DNA of 64,000 nt from Clostridia bacterium. GTDB taxonomy: Bacteria; Bacillota; Clostridia; Christensenellales; Aristaeellaceae. The translations under genes were made by a program, and so were the position numbers. Below the pieces are notes generated by a model, which was not told the origin of the DNA, did not search any database, and saw nothing but the letters and a program-made list of their open reading frames with translations. The stretch is from positions 1-64,000 of the forward strand of contig JAGBEX010000013.1 of assembly GCA_017936765.1 (NCBI GenBank), in the 5' to 3' direction. Of this stretch, positions 49,624 through 57,336 are shown one piece after another (positions within the stretch are counted from its first letter, which is position 1; every line of letters starts with the position of its first letter).

Positions 49624-52600
49624 TCAACGGGAGACCTGGCACAGATCATTCACACGATCCATGATGGTCTTCACCATGGCCTGCGCCACCACCTCGGGAT
49701 TGTTGGGATACAGGGCGATCAGCGATGCCTCGCGGGCGATCATCCACTGCATCAGCGCCGCGTGTTCTGCGGTGGCAATGCCGCTGCTTTCGCCCAGTCG
49801 GGCAGAAAGCTTGTTGTAGGCGCTGGTCAGTTCAACGCTCCAGATCTGACGCACCATCGTCCAGGCTTCAGCCGTATTCTCACCCTTGAGCAGCATATCG
49901 ATCATGGCGAAGGGGAAACCGTGGGTGGGGCAATAGGTCTGGGTGTAAAGCTGCTTGCCGTTTTCCTCCGCGGAGGTCACACAGGTACAGGCTTCGGCGG
50001 CACCACCGGCGGTGGCTGCCACATTCAGCAGGCTGTCTGTACGCTCAGCGGCAACGGTGTGCATCTCATAGCACAGGGTTGCACACTTGTCCTGCCACAC
50101 GTCGGCCACCTTCCGGGCAACCAGCGCAGGCTGATCGGGATACAGCTCCTTCAGCATCAGCTCGTAGTTCGCCAGGTCTGCCAGGAAGCGGACGTACTCT
50201 GTCAGCAGGATGGCCTTGGCGGTGGGATCAGCAGCGTTCAGCAGCGTCTGATAGAGGCTTTCCACTTCGGTGCGCCACAGCGCCACGGCGTAGGCCGCGG
50301 CCTGCATTTCCATTTCGGGGGTGGCACCCATCTGCTTCATCATCAGCACCGAGGACTGGGTATCCGCGTGTTCCGGGCAGAAGCTGGTTTCGTAGCTGGC
50401 GGAAACCTGGTCACGACCGGTGATGGTGAACATGCAGGAGGTGGTGCCGGTATGCAGCGTCTCGGTATCGATGGTGCCGAACATGGAGGGATCCATGGTG
50501 GTGCCGGGCTGCAGCTCCCCGGCATCGGTGCCAGAGGGATCCGTTACGGTGCCGTCAGAGGGGGTGAAGGGATAACCGGTATATCCGGGCAAAACGACTT
50601 CGCCGATGGGAACCTTGGGGATACTGACAAAGCCACCGTCAGGCGTCCAGGAGGGCAGCGTGGGGAATCCGGGAGACGGGGGCAGGGCAGGAATGATGTA
50701 GTCGGGGCCAATCGTCCCCCAGCTGGGCAGGGACTCGCCCCAGTGGTTTTCCTTCTCGCTGGTGTCGCTCACCACGCTGTTGGAGGTTGCGCTGCCCGCG
50801 TAATCGGAGGCCATGTAGGTGCCGGTGGCGGCGTTGCACACATAGCCCGCGGCCACGTCGGCATCGGTCACAGCGTGGATATAGTTGCAGGTGCGGGATT
50901 CGCCAGGCTCCAGCTTTTCGGCAGAGGCAATGGCCTGCACACCGTCCAGCAGGTCGAAGATCTCCACATCCAGCATCGTAAGCTCGCCGGCGTTGGTGTA
51001 GGTGATGCGATAGTGGATTTCCTCACCCAGGGTGTAGTAGGAACCGTTGAGGGGCAGGCTTTCCTCCTGCTTGGTGATGGCCAGGTCGGCAAACGTGCCG
51101 AAGGGGATGTCGCTGCCCTCAGGGAAGCCACAGGGCACGGTGACTGTGTTGGAGTACTCCACCACCTGATGACCATCTGCATCAGCGGCCGTCATATAGG
51201 CCACGTTCGTCACGCTGCCTGCAAAGGCATCCACATCGGTGACAACATAGAATGCCTGGAAAGAGGCTGTTTCTCCCGGTGCGAAAGTCGGCACGGTGGC
51301 GCCGGGGGCGTCGGTGATCAGGGGATCGTGGAACGTGAGATTGGTCAACGTTTCAGCGGAAGTATTTGTGGCGGTGATCTCAAAGAAAATGACTTCGCCG
51401 GGCTCATAGTAGCTGCCGTTGTCGGGCGTGTTGGTTGCCGCCTTGGTCACAGACAGGGCGGCGGACAGACCGAAGTCGCCGGAATCGTCAAAGCCGCAGG
51501 GCAGGACCAGCGTATTGGAAGTAATACGGTTCGATTTGCCGTTTTCATCGGAAGCGTAGATGAAGGTTGCGTAAGCGGTGTTCTCCACATAGCCGCGCTG
51601 AGCATCCGCCTCAGTTACGGTGTACTCGAATCCGGCGCCAAGCACAAACGCGTCTGCCGGGCCAAAGACAACCTGATCGCCGCCCTTGAGGGGATCGTAA
51701 ATCACGATGTTCTTCAGCGGGTTGTCCTCGGTGGATCTGACGGTCAGGCCATACTGGATGACCTCACCCGGGACGTAGTATGCACCGTTGGCAGGGGCGC
51801 GCATGTCGATCTTCTCCAGCACGACCGGTGCTGCAGCAGGCGCGCAGGGCGCGGTGACAAAGGGCGTGGTAACGTTCTCCAGATCGGGGCCATCCTGCAC
51901 GGTAGAAAGCAGTTCTGCCACGGCGTAGATCGCGCCGCGTGCGACGTCGGCCTCCGTCACGGTAACGGTCAGTGTGTGTGAACCGGATGCGCCGGGAGCC
52001 ACGGGACCGCCGCCGTCTTCCGCAAACCAGCTGCAGATCTGATCGACCATGCTGCCGTAGGAGGGAACGTCACATGTCCAGATAGACACGGAGAAGGGAT
52101 ACAGGGTCTTATCGGTGCCGTTGGACCAAGTTTCGGTAAAGATGACTTCCTCACCGACCACAAAGTGGGTGCCGTTGGCGGGCGTGCTGCTAAGTACAAG
52201 GGTGAGGTCCAGACCGGCTGTGCTTTCCGCCTCCAGTGCAGGAATCTCACGTTGCTCATTCGTACCGCAACCGTAAGTGCAATCACGCTGCTCCAGACCG
52301 GGGACGCCTACCTGAGGCTCCGCAACCACATACCACTCGCCAAACACATGGTCAACGGGGTCGATGCTCTTCCAGTCCTCAACACCGCAAATATGACACT
52401 GTTTATAATCCCAGCCCTTTTCGATGCAGGTCGGGTCGGAATAGTGCCGCCAGGAACTGAATTGATGGTCACCTTTGTCGCCGTTGCGGCTTTCCGTTGC
52501 ACCGCAGACGGAGCAGGAACGCTGCTCCTTGGCAGGCGTCTGGCAGTTGCCCGCAGACACCGTACTCCAGCCGCCCCACTGGTGGTCGCCGCGCACTTCG

Positions 52601-52950
52601 CGCTCGTTGAACACCTCGCCGCAAACGGAACATGACTGATTTTGAATGCCCCATTCGTTGCAGTTTGCAGGCGGGTTGCCATCCCAGTGCCAGGAACCGG
52701 GCGTATGATCGCCGGTGACAGGGTAGCTGGATGCTACCTGACCACACAGTGTGCAATACATTTCCATCAGCCGCTCTTCCTGGCAATGCTTCGGTTCGCC
52801 ATTTGGGAAGCGCCACGCCCAGTTATGGTTGCAGCTGACGGTAAATTCGCCGCCTGGCATCATGTTGCCGCCCTCTGCATGACCGACAGGTATCATACCC
52901 AGCAGCATAACTGCTGTCATCAACAGGGCAAACAGTTTCCGAAGATTCAT
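49624..52950 (-). CDS. Large surface protein: Cys modules, DUF11-like repeats, CxxH helical domains; locus gene 2
   Basis: A 1108-residue protein. A signal peptide (1-25, GHA) is followed by about four W/CxxC modules (about 40-240; CTLCG, CSVCG, CSVCG, CHICG). Four Ig-like DUF11-type repeats (about 245-740) come next, each with NG-[ST]-x-[YF]-x2-GE (NGTHFVVGE, NGAYYVPGE, NGSYYEPGE, NGSYYTLGE). A Pro-rich linker (about 750-830) leads to two helical domains with CPEH/CPTH, WRTEVESLY/WSVELTSAY and a closing LC. It looks like an extended stalk displaying the helical domains. No LPXTG or membrane anchor is visible. GGAGG precedes the ATG. Confidence 0.8.
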   Translation of the reverse strand: MNLRKLFALLMTAVMLLGMIPVGHAEGGNMMPGGEFTVSCNHNWAWRFPNGEPKHCQEERLMEMYCTLCGQVASSYPVTGDHTPGSWHWDGNPPANCNEWGIQNQSCSVCGEVFNEREVRGDHQWGGWSTVSAGNCQTPAKEQRSCSVCGATESRNGDKGDHQFSSWRHYSDPTCIEKGWDYKQCHICGVEDWKSIDPVDHVFGEWYVVAEPQVGVPGLEQRDCTYGCGTNEQREIPALEAESTAGLDLTLVLSSTPANGTHFVVGEEVIFTETWSNGTDKTLYPFSVSIWTCDVPSYGSMVDQICSWFAEDGGGPVAPGASGSHTLTVTVTEADVARGAIYAVAELLSTVQDGPDLENVTTPFVTAPCAPAAAPVVLEKIDMRAPANGAYYVPGEVIQYGLTVRSTEDNPLKNIVIYDPLKGGDQVVFGPADAFVLGAGFEYTVTEADAQRGYVENTAYATFIYASDENGKSNRITSNTLVLPCGFDDSGDFGLSAALSVTKAATNTPDNGSYYEPGEVIFFEITATNTSAETLTNLTFHDPLITDAPGATVPTFAPGETASFQAFYVVTDVDAFAGSVTNVAYMTAADADGHQVVEYSNTVTVPCGFPEGSDIPFGTFADLAITKQEESLPLNGSYYTLGEEIHYRITYTNAGELTMLDVEIFDLLDGVQAIASAEKLEPGESRTCNYIHAVTDADVAAGYVCNAATGTYMASDYAGSATSNSVVSDTSEKENHWGESLPSWGTIGPDYIIPALPPSPGFPTLPSWTPDGGFVSIPKVPIGEVVLPGYTGYPFTPSDGTVTDPSGTDAGELQPGTTMDPSMFGTIDTETLHTGTTSCMFTITGRDQVSASYETSFCPEHADTQSSVLMMKQMGATPEMEMQAAAYAVALWRTEVESLYQTLLNAADPTAKAILLTEYVRFLADLANYELMLKELYPDQPALVARKVADVWQDKCATLCYEMHTVAAERTDSLLNVAATAGGAAEACTCVTSAEENGKQLYTQTYCPTHGFPFAMIDMLLKGENTAEAWTMVRQIWSVELTSAYNKLSARLGESSGIATAEHAALMQWMIAREASLIALYPNNPEVVAQAMVKTIMDRVNDLCQVSR

Positions 52951-53012
52951 GTTACATCCTCCATACTTATGTTCTGCGATTTCCTATCGCAAAGTGTACG
53001 TTGTGAAAAGTG

Positions 53013-53495
53013 TTACCAGTCGCGCATATCCTCTGGCAGCAGCTGCAGAAAGTGCGCGTCGATGGCCTGGGATGCACCGCCGTAGCCATCAGGGAAGTCG
53101 CCATACCCGCTGGCCCTGACGCTGGTTCCATCAGACAGGGTGAACTCCACGTAGAACTGCGTTCCGTCCAGCAATCCGGTCGCTGATCCGCTGAAGCCAT
53201 CCCAGCTCATCATCTCGTACTGCCCGATAAAACCGGTCAGCTTATCCACCCACGCCTGATCCACCGGAACAGGATACAGCTCCTCCTCATTGGCCATGTA
53301 AAAGTACGCTGTGGTCTTTCCATCTTCGGCACGGAATTCATATCCCTGCACTCGCTTGAAGTAAGAGCTGCTTTCGCTGAAGGAGAAGCAAGTTAACGCG
53401 GACGGCGGTTTTTCATCGGGCGCGGGATTCCGGCATCCGCACAGGAGAAACGCACCCCCCAGCAGGAGGCAAAGCAGAACAGCACGTTTCTTCAT
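53013..53495 (-). CDS. Predicted lipoprotein, locus gene 1
   Basis: A 160-residue protein with a lipoprotein signal: KKR, hydrophobic core, then FLLCGC with lipidation at the last Cys (about residue 21). The mature part is beta-rich (GYEFRAEDGKTTAYFYM, FYVEFTLSDGTSVRASGYGDFPDGYG) and acidic at the end. I do not recognise a family. GGAAGGGGG precedes ATG 53495. It is the first gene of the exported-protein operon, directly downstream of the symmetric divergent promoter. Confidence 0.75.
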   Translation of the reverse strand: MKKRAVLLCLLLGGAFLLCGCRNPAPDEKPPSALTCFSFSESSSYFKRVQGYEFRAEDGKTTAYFYMANEEELYPVPVDQAWVDKLTGFIGQYEMMSWDGFSGSATGLLDGTQFYVEFTLSDGTSVRASGYGDFPDGYGGASQAIDAHFLQLLPEDMRDW

Positions 53496-53561
53496 ATCTT
53501 CCCCCTTCCTGCGTTTCAGTTGCCGCTGTTATTGTTTTTTCCAAGACTTCTATCCAGCTTT

Positions 53562-53590
53562 ATTTTACCAGCAATCGCTTTTTTGCGGGA
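53562..53590 (-). promoter_or_regulatory. Activator-type promoter of the exported-protein operon
   Basis: TAAAAT (53567-53562) preceded at 17 bp by a poor -35 (TCCCGC). A 14-bp site (53590-53603) sits 22 bp upstream of the -10 box, the position of a class II activator. Confidence 0.65.
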
Positions 53591-53645
53591 CTATACGAAA
53601 GTACTGTTTTTTTATGCGAAATGAAAATAGATACTTTTGTATAGT
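53590..53645. promoter_or_regulatory. Pair of inverted 14-bp regulator sites
   Basis: ACTATACGAAAGTA (53590-53603) and TACTTTTGTATAGT (53632-53645) are inverted copies with one mismatch. Centres are 42 bp apart (four helical turns), and the pair is symmetric with both -10 boxes about the axis at 53617.5. Confidence 0.7.
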
Positions 53646-53673
53646 GGTCAAAAGGGGTTGAAGTTGCTATAAT
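53645..53673 (+). promoter_or_regulatory. Activator-type promoter of the sensor/regulator operon
   Basis: Poor -35 TGGTCA (53645-53650), 17 bp, consensus TATAAT (53668-53673). The right 14-bp site ends 22 bp before the -10 box, mirroring the other side. Confidence 0.65.
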
Positions 53674-53731
53674 CAATAGTGAAAAGGCACGCGGAACAAT
53701 TGCCGACAATGCTTGCAAGGAAGAAATACTT

Positions 53732-55381
53732 ATGCCGTTATCGAAGAAACGATCCATTACTTATTTACTGCTCATCACAGCCGCGCTGCTGTTTGCTTAT
53801 GCGCTGCGCTTCGTGTTTCACCATATGACGGAGGATTCCCTCCTGGCCATCTCCATGATGACATTGCGCTGGGCTATTCAGGTTCCGCTGACGGTGGCCT
53901 GGTGCGCGTCCATCCGGCGGCGTATTCTGAACACCAGCATCCGAAAAATGCTGATGACAGTAGGCGGTCTGCTGCTGTTGTGGCAGGTGGTGCGCATCAT
54001 CAAATTCGATTATGTCATCGTGACGGAACCCATCGGACGCTACTGTTGGTACAGCTACTATATTGCCATGATCCTGGTACCCCTGATCGGCGTGTTTGTG
54101 GTGGATCATATCGGCAAGCCCGAGGGCTACCGCAGCCCCGTGTGGATGCGCTATCTGTTCATTCCGGCGCTGTTTCTGCTGGGGGTGGTGTTCACCAACG
54201 ACCTGCACCAGCTGGTGTTCACCTTTCCCCACGGCTTTGAAGCCTATAACAGCGACTATGGCTACGGATTCATGTACATTCCGGTGATGGCCTGGTTCTT
54301 TGTACTGGCGCTGTTCTTTGTCATCGGGCTGATGGTCAAGAGCCGCGTACCCGGCAGCAAGCGCTTTCAGGCCATGCCGCTGTTGATTGCTGTCTTCGGC
54401 ATCGGTTTCTGGACGGCCTACAGCCTCGGCTTCATCGAATGTGACCTGACCGCTGTGGACAGTCTGATCATCATCATGCTGCTGGAGGGCGCCATCCAAA
54501 GCGGCCTGATCCCCTCCAACATGAATTACCGCGAACTGTTCGCCAAATCCACCATCGCTGCGCAGATCGTGGACGCGCAGCAAGTCCATTACACCTCCGC
54601 CAATGCTGCGCCATTGGATAAAACTGTGATGGAGCAGGCCAAGTGCGGCCCCATCGATCTGGGCGATACCATCCTGCACAGCCAGGCCATCCACGGCGGC
54701 CATATCTTCTGGCAGGATGACGTGAAGGCCATCAACGACCTGGCGGAGCATCTGCGCGAGGCCAACGATACTCTTGGCGAACGCTACGACCTGATGAAGG
54801 CCGAGGTGGAACTGAAGGAGCGCCGCCTACAGGCTGACGAAAAGAGCCGACTGTACGACCGCATTGCCCAGGAGATCGCGCCGCAGCTGAACAAGGCAGA
54901 CGCACTTTTGCAGCAGAGCCGCGAACATCCCGAAAAGGCTAATGCCCTGCTGTCCCAGGTGTGCGTCATCAGTGCTTACATCAAGCGCCGCGCCAACCTG
55001 ATCCTGCTGGGCGAAGAGAAGGCATCCGTTTCCGCCCGTGAGTTGGAATCCTGCCTGCGGGAGTCCCTGGACAATCTGCGCCTGTGCGGCGTGATCACCT
55101 ATCTGGACTGCCGCTGCGAGGGACAAGCTGCCGTGAAGCAGATCATCGCCATGTACGACCTGTTTGAGGAAGTGACGGAAAAGCTGCTGGATCAGCTCAG
55201 CGCCATGATGGTAACGGCAGAGTATGCAGAAAATACCCTGCGGCTGCGCATCCAGGCTGGCTGCAAAGAGGCGCTTTCCGTCTTGCCGACCTTGACGCTG
55301 AGCGGCGGCACCGTCACCTGCGATGCCCAGGATGAAGACCTGATCATCGAAGCAATGTTGCTGGGAGGTGTTCAGGCATGA
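53732..55381 (+). CDS. 7TM sensor protein with degenerate histidine-kinase-like C-terminus
   Basis: A 549-residue protein. Residues 1 to about 250 contain seven hydrophobic helices like the 7TM sensor domain of clostridial histidine kinases. A linker and helical region follow (NDLAEHLREANDTLGERYDLMKAE coiled coil). The position expected for the phospho-His reads YDRIAQEIAPQLNKAD, without His, and no N-box or glycine boxes are found at the end, so ATP-dependent kinase activity is unlikely. It probably senses and acts through the next gene, whose ATG overlaps its stop. AAGGAAG precedes ATG 53732. Confidence 0.78.
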   Translation: MPLSKKRSITYLLLITAALLFAYALRFVFHHMTEDSLLAISMMTLRWAIQVPLTVAWCASIRRRILNTSIRKMLMTVGGLLLLWQVVRIIKFDYVIVTEPIGRYCWYSYYIAMILVPLIGVFVVDHIGKPEGYRSPVWMRYLFIPALFLLGVVFTNDLHQLVFTFPHGFEAYNSDYGYGFMYIPVMAWFFVLALFFVIGLMVKSRVPGSKRFQAMPLLIAVFGIGFWTAYSLGFIECDLTAVDSLIIIMLLEGAIQSGLIPSNMNYRELFAKSTIAAQIVDAQQVHYTSANAAPLDKTVMEQAKCGPIDLGDTILHSQAIHGGHIFWQDDVKAINDLAEHLREANDTLGERYDLMKAEVELKERRLQADEKSRLYDRIAQEIAPQLNKADALLQQSREHPEKANALLSQVCVISAYIKRRANLILLGEEKASVSARELESCLRESLDNLRLCGVITYLDCRCEGQAAVKQIIAMYDLFEEVTEKLLDQLSAMMVTAEYAENTLRLRIQAGCKEALSVLPTLTLSGGTVTCDAQDEDLIIEAMLLGGVQA

Positions 55382-56661
55382 TGACCTACGCCTCCCTCCC
55401 CATGGCACTCAAAACCATCATCGCCACGCTGCTGTTCCTGACGATGGTGGCGGGCATTTGCACCTGCCTCCTGGTGAGCAAAAAGCAAGGATGGGTCAAG
55501 CTGATCCTTCTGCCGGTATGCACAACGGTCGTCGCGGTCATGCTGCTTCTGTACGCCTCCGTGATCCGGGCAGAACGCGCCCCGGCGCATATCCCTGCCA
55601 TCTCCCTGTGGTTCGAGCAGCAGTCGGTGATCTTCTCCCTGCTGGTGTGGCTGGCCATCGCCGCATTCTTCGGCATGGTCATTGCCGAGGAAATCAACCG
55701 CCGCAGGAAGGCCATCACGCCTTCCTCTATCAAGGAAAGCCTGGACCATCTGGAAACGGGCCTGTGCTTCTCCCAGCCCAACGGTCTGGTGCTGCTCACC
55801 AACCACCGGATGAACGAGCTGAGCCACGCCATCTTCGGCAAGGCGCTGCAAAATGCAAACCTGTTCTGGACTGCGCTGACCAGCGATCCACCTGTGGCAG
55901 GCGTGGAGCGCCTTGCTTCCGGCCAGCAGCCTGAATTTCATCTGCCGGACGATACCATCTGGACATTCCACCGGGAAGAACTGGACGGCACCCTTCAGAT
56001 CACCGCTGCGGATACCACCCATCAGCATCAGCTGGTGGATGAGCTGCGCGCCAAGCACCGCGAGCTGGAAGAGATGAACACCCGCATCCGCAGCTACGGC
56101 GACAAGGTCGATGAGTACGTCATCGCCCGCGAACGCCTGGAGACCCGCGTGAACCTCCACGGCTTCCTGGGCCAGGCGCTGCTAATGACCCGCCACTATC
56201 TGCAATACGAATCCGGCGACGCGAAGAAGATCATCGACATCTGGCAGCGCAACATCGACGTGCTGCGGCTGGAAGCAGAACCCCAGCAAGAAACCGATTC
56301 CCTGGCCAGCCTCCGCAACGCCGCCAAGGCCATCGGTATGCAGGTGCATGTCAGCGGACAGCTGCCGGAAAACGCACAGCAGCGCAAGCTTATTGCCGCC
56401 ATCGGCGCGGAAACGCTGACCAACGCCGTCCGCCACGCCGGTGCAAAGCAGCTGTGGATCGACGTGGAGGAAACCGCTACGGCGCATATCATCCGCTATA
56501 CCAACGACGGCGCTGACCCGTCCGCACCTGTCACGGAGGGCGGCGGCCTGAGTACCGCCCGCAGGAAGATCGAGGCCGCAGGCGGACAGATGCGAATCGA
56601 CAGCGAACCTCGCTTCATGCTGACCATCATCTTTGAGAAAGGGGTGACGATGGATGTATAA
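55378..56661 (+). CDS. Membrane sensor histidine kinase (NarX/DesK-like)
   Basis: A 427-residue kinase with about three N-terminal membrane helices (1-105), a PAS-like region (about 115-215), a coiled coil, and a HisKA_3-like site NLHGFLGQAL with His261. Here Gly replaces the usual acidic residue after His. The ATPase domain has the N-box ETLTNAVRHAGA and a G-box EGGGLSTARRKIEAAGG, so it should be active. GGGAGGTG precedes the ATG (55378 or 55381), and its stop overlaps the regulator gene by 8 bp. Confidence 0.87.
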   Translation: MMTYASLPMALKTIIATLLFLTMVAGICTCLLVSKKQGWVKLILLPVCTTVVAVMLLLYASVIRAERAPAHIPAISLWFEQQSVIFSLLVWLAIAAFFGMVIAEEINRRRKAITPSSIKESLDHLETGLCFSQPNGLVLLTNHRMNELSHAIFGKALQNANLFWTALTSDPPVAGVERLASGQQPEFHLPDDTIWTFHREELDGTLQITAADTTHQHQLVDELRAKHRELEEMNTRIRSYGDKVDEYVIARERLETRVNLHGFLGQALLMTRHYLQYESGDAKKIIDIWQRNIDVLRLEAEPQQETDSLASLRNAAKAIGMQVHVSGQLPENAQQRKLIAAIGAETLTNAVRHAGAKQLWIDVEETATAHIIRYTNDGADPSAPVTEGGGLSTARRKIEAAGGQMRIDSEPRFMLTIIFEKGVTMDV

Positions 56662-57286
56662 TGTACTGATCGTGGAAGACGATCCCATGGCGAGAAAGCT
56701 GCTGGAGATCTTCGTTGCTACCAGCGACCAATATCACCTGGTTCCCTCCCTGGACAGCGCTGCCATGGCAGAGCTTTACTGCATGACCAACCAGGTGGAT
56801 CTGATCCTGATGGACGTCTGCACCGCCATGGACGCCAACGGCATTGAGGCGGCAGAAAAGCTGAAGAAGCTGTATCCACAGATCAAGATCATCATCATCA
56901 CCAGCCAGCCGGAATACAGCTACATCGCCCATGCCCGCAAGATCGGCGTGGAGAGCTTCTGGTACAAGGAGCCTACCGCCGACGCCCTGCTGAAGGTGAT
57001 GGACCGCACCATGGCCGGTGAATCCATCTATCCGGATTCTGCCCCCATCACCCGTCTGGGCGCGGCGCTGAGCAATGACTTCACCGACCGCGAGCTGGAA
57101 GTGCTGCGGGAGCTGGTCAGCGGCAAAACCGACGCCGCCATTGCAGAAACCCTGTGCCTGTCCGTCGCCCGGGTGAAGCAGCACATCCAGCGCATCCGTG
57201 AAAAAACCCAGTTTGCCAACCGCACCGAACTTGCCGTTCGGGCAAGAGAAAGCGGGTTGGTGATCGGGGATTACAAGCCGATGTAA
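56654..57286 (+). CDS. NarL/LuxR-family response regulator
   Basis: A 210-residue regulator. The receiver domain has Asp9/Asp10 (VEDD), phospho-acceptor Asp54 (LILMDV) and Lys105 (FWYKEPT). A LuxR-type helix-turn-helix follows at about 143-200 (TDRELEVLRELVSGKTDAAI, LSVARVKQHIQRIREK). It is last of the three-gene sensor operon and the obvious candidate to bind the paired 14-bp sites at 53590-53645, activating both its own operon and the exported-protein operon. That link is inference from the layout. Confidence 0.92.
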   Translation: MYNVLIVEDDPMARKLLEIFVATSDQYHLVPSLDSAAMAELYCMTNQVDLILMDVCTAMDANGIEAAEKLKKLYPQIKIIIITSQPEYSYIAHARKIGVESFWYKEPTADALLKVMDRTMAGESIYPDSAPITRLGAALSNDFTDRELEVLRELVSGKTDAAIAETLCLSVARVKQHIQRIREKTQFANRTELAVRARESGLVIGDYKPM

Positions 57287-57336
57287 AACACCAAGGCTCC
57301 CTGACCTTTATCGGTCAGGGAGCCTTGGTGTTTTTC
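57285..57336. terminator. Strong bidirectional terminator
   Basis: CACCAAGGCTCCCTGACC pairs perfectly (18 bp) with GGTCAGGGAGCCTTGGTG, with A and T runs outside. It separates the regulator gene from the convergent GH4 gene. Confidence 0.9.
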
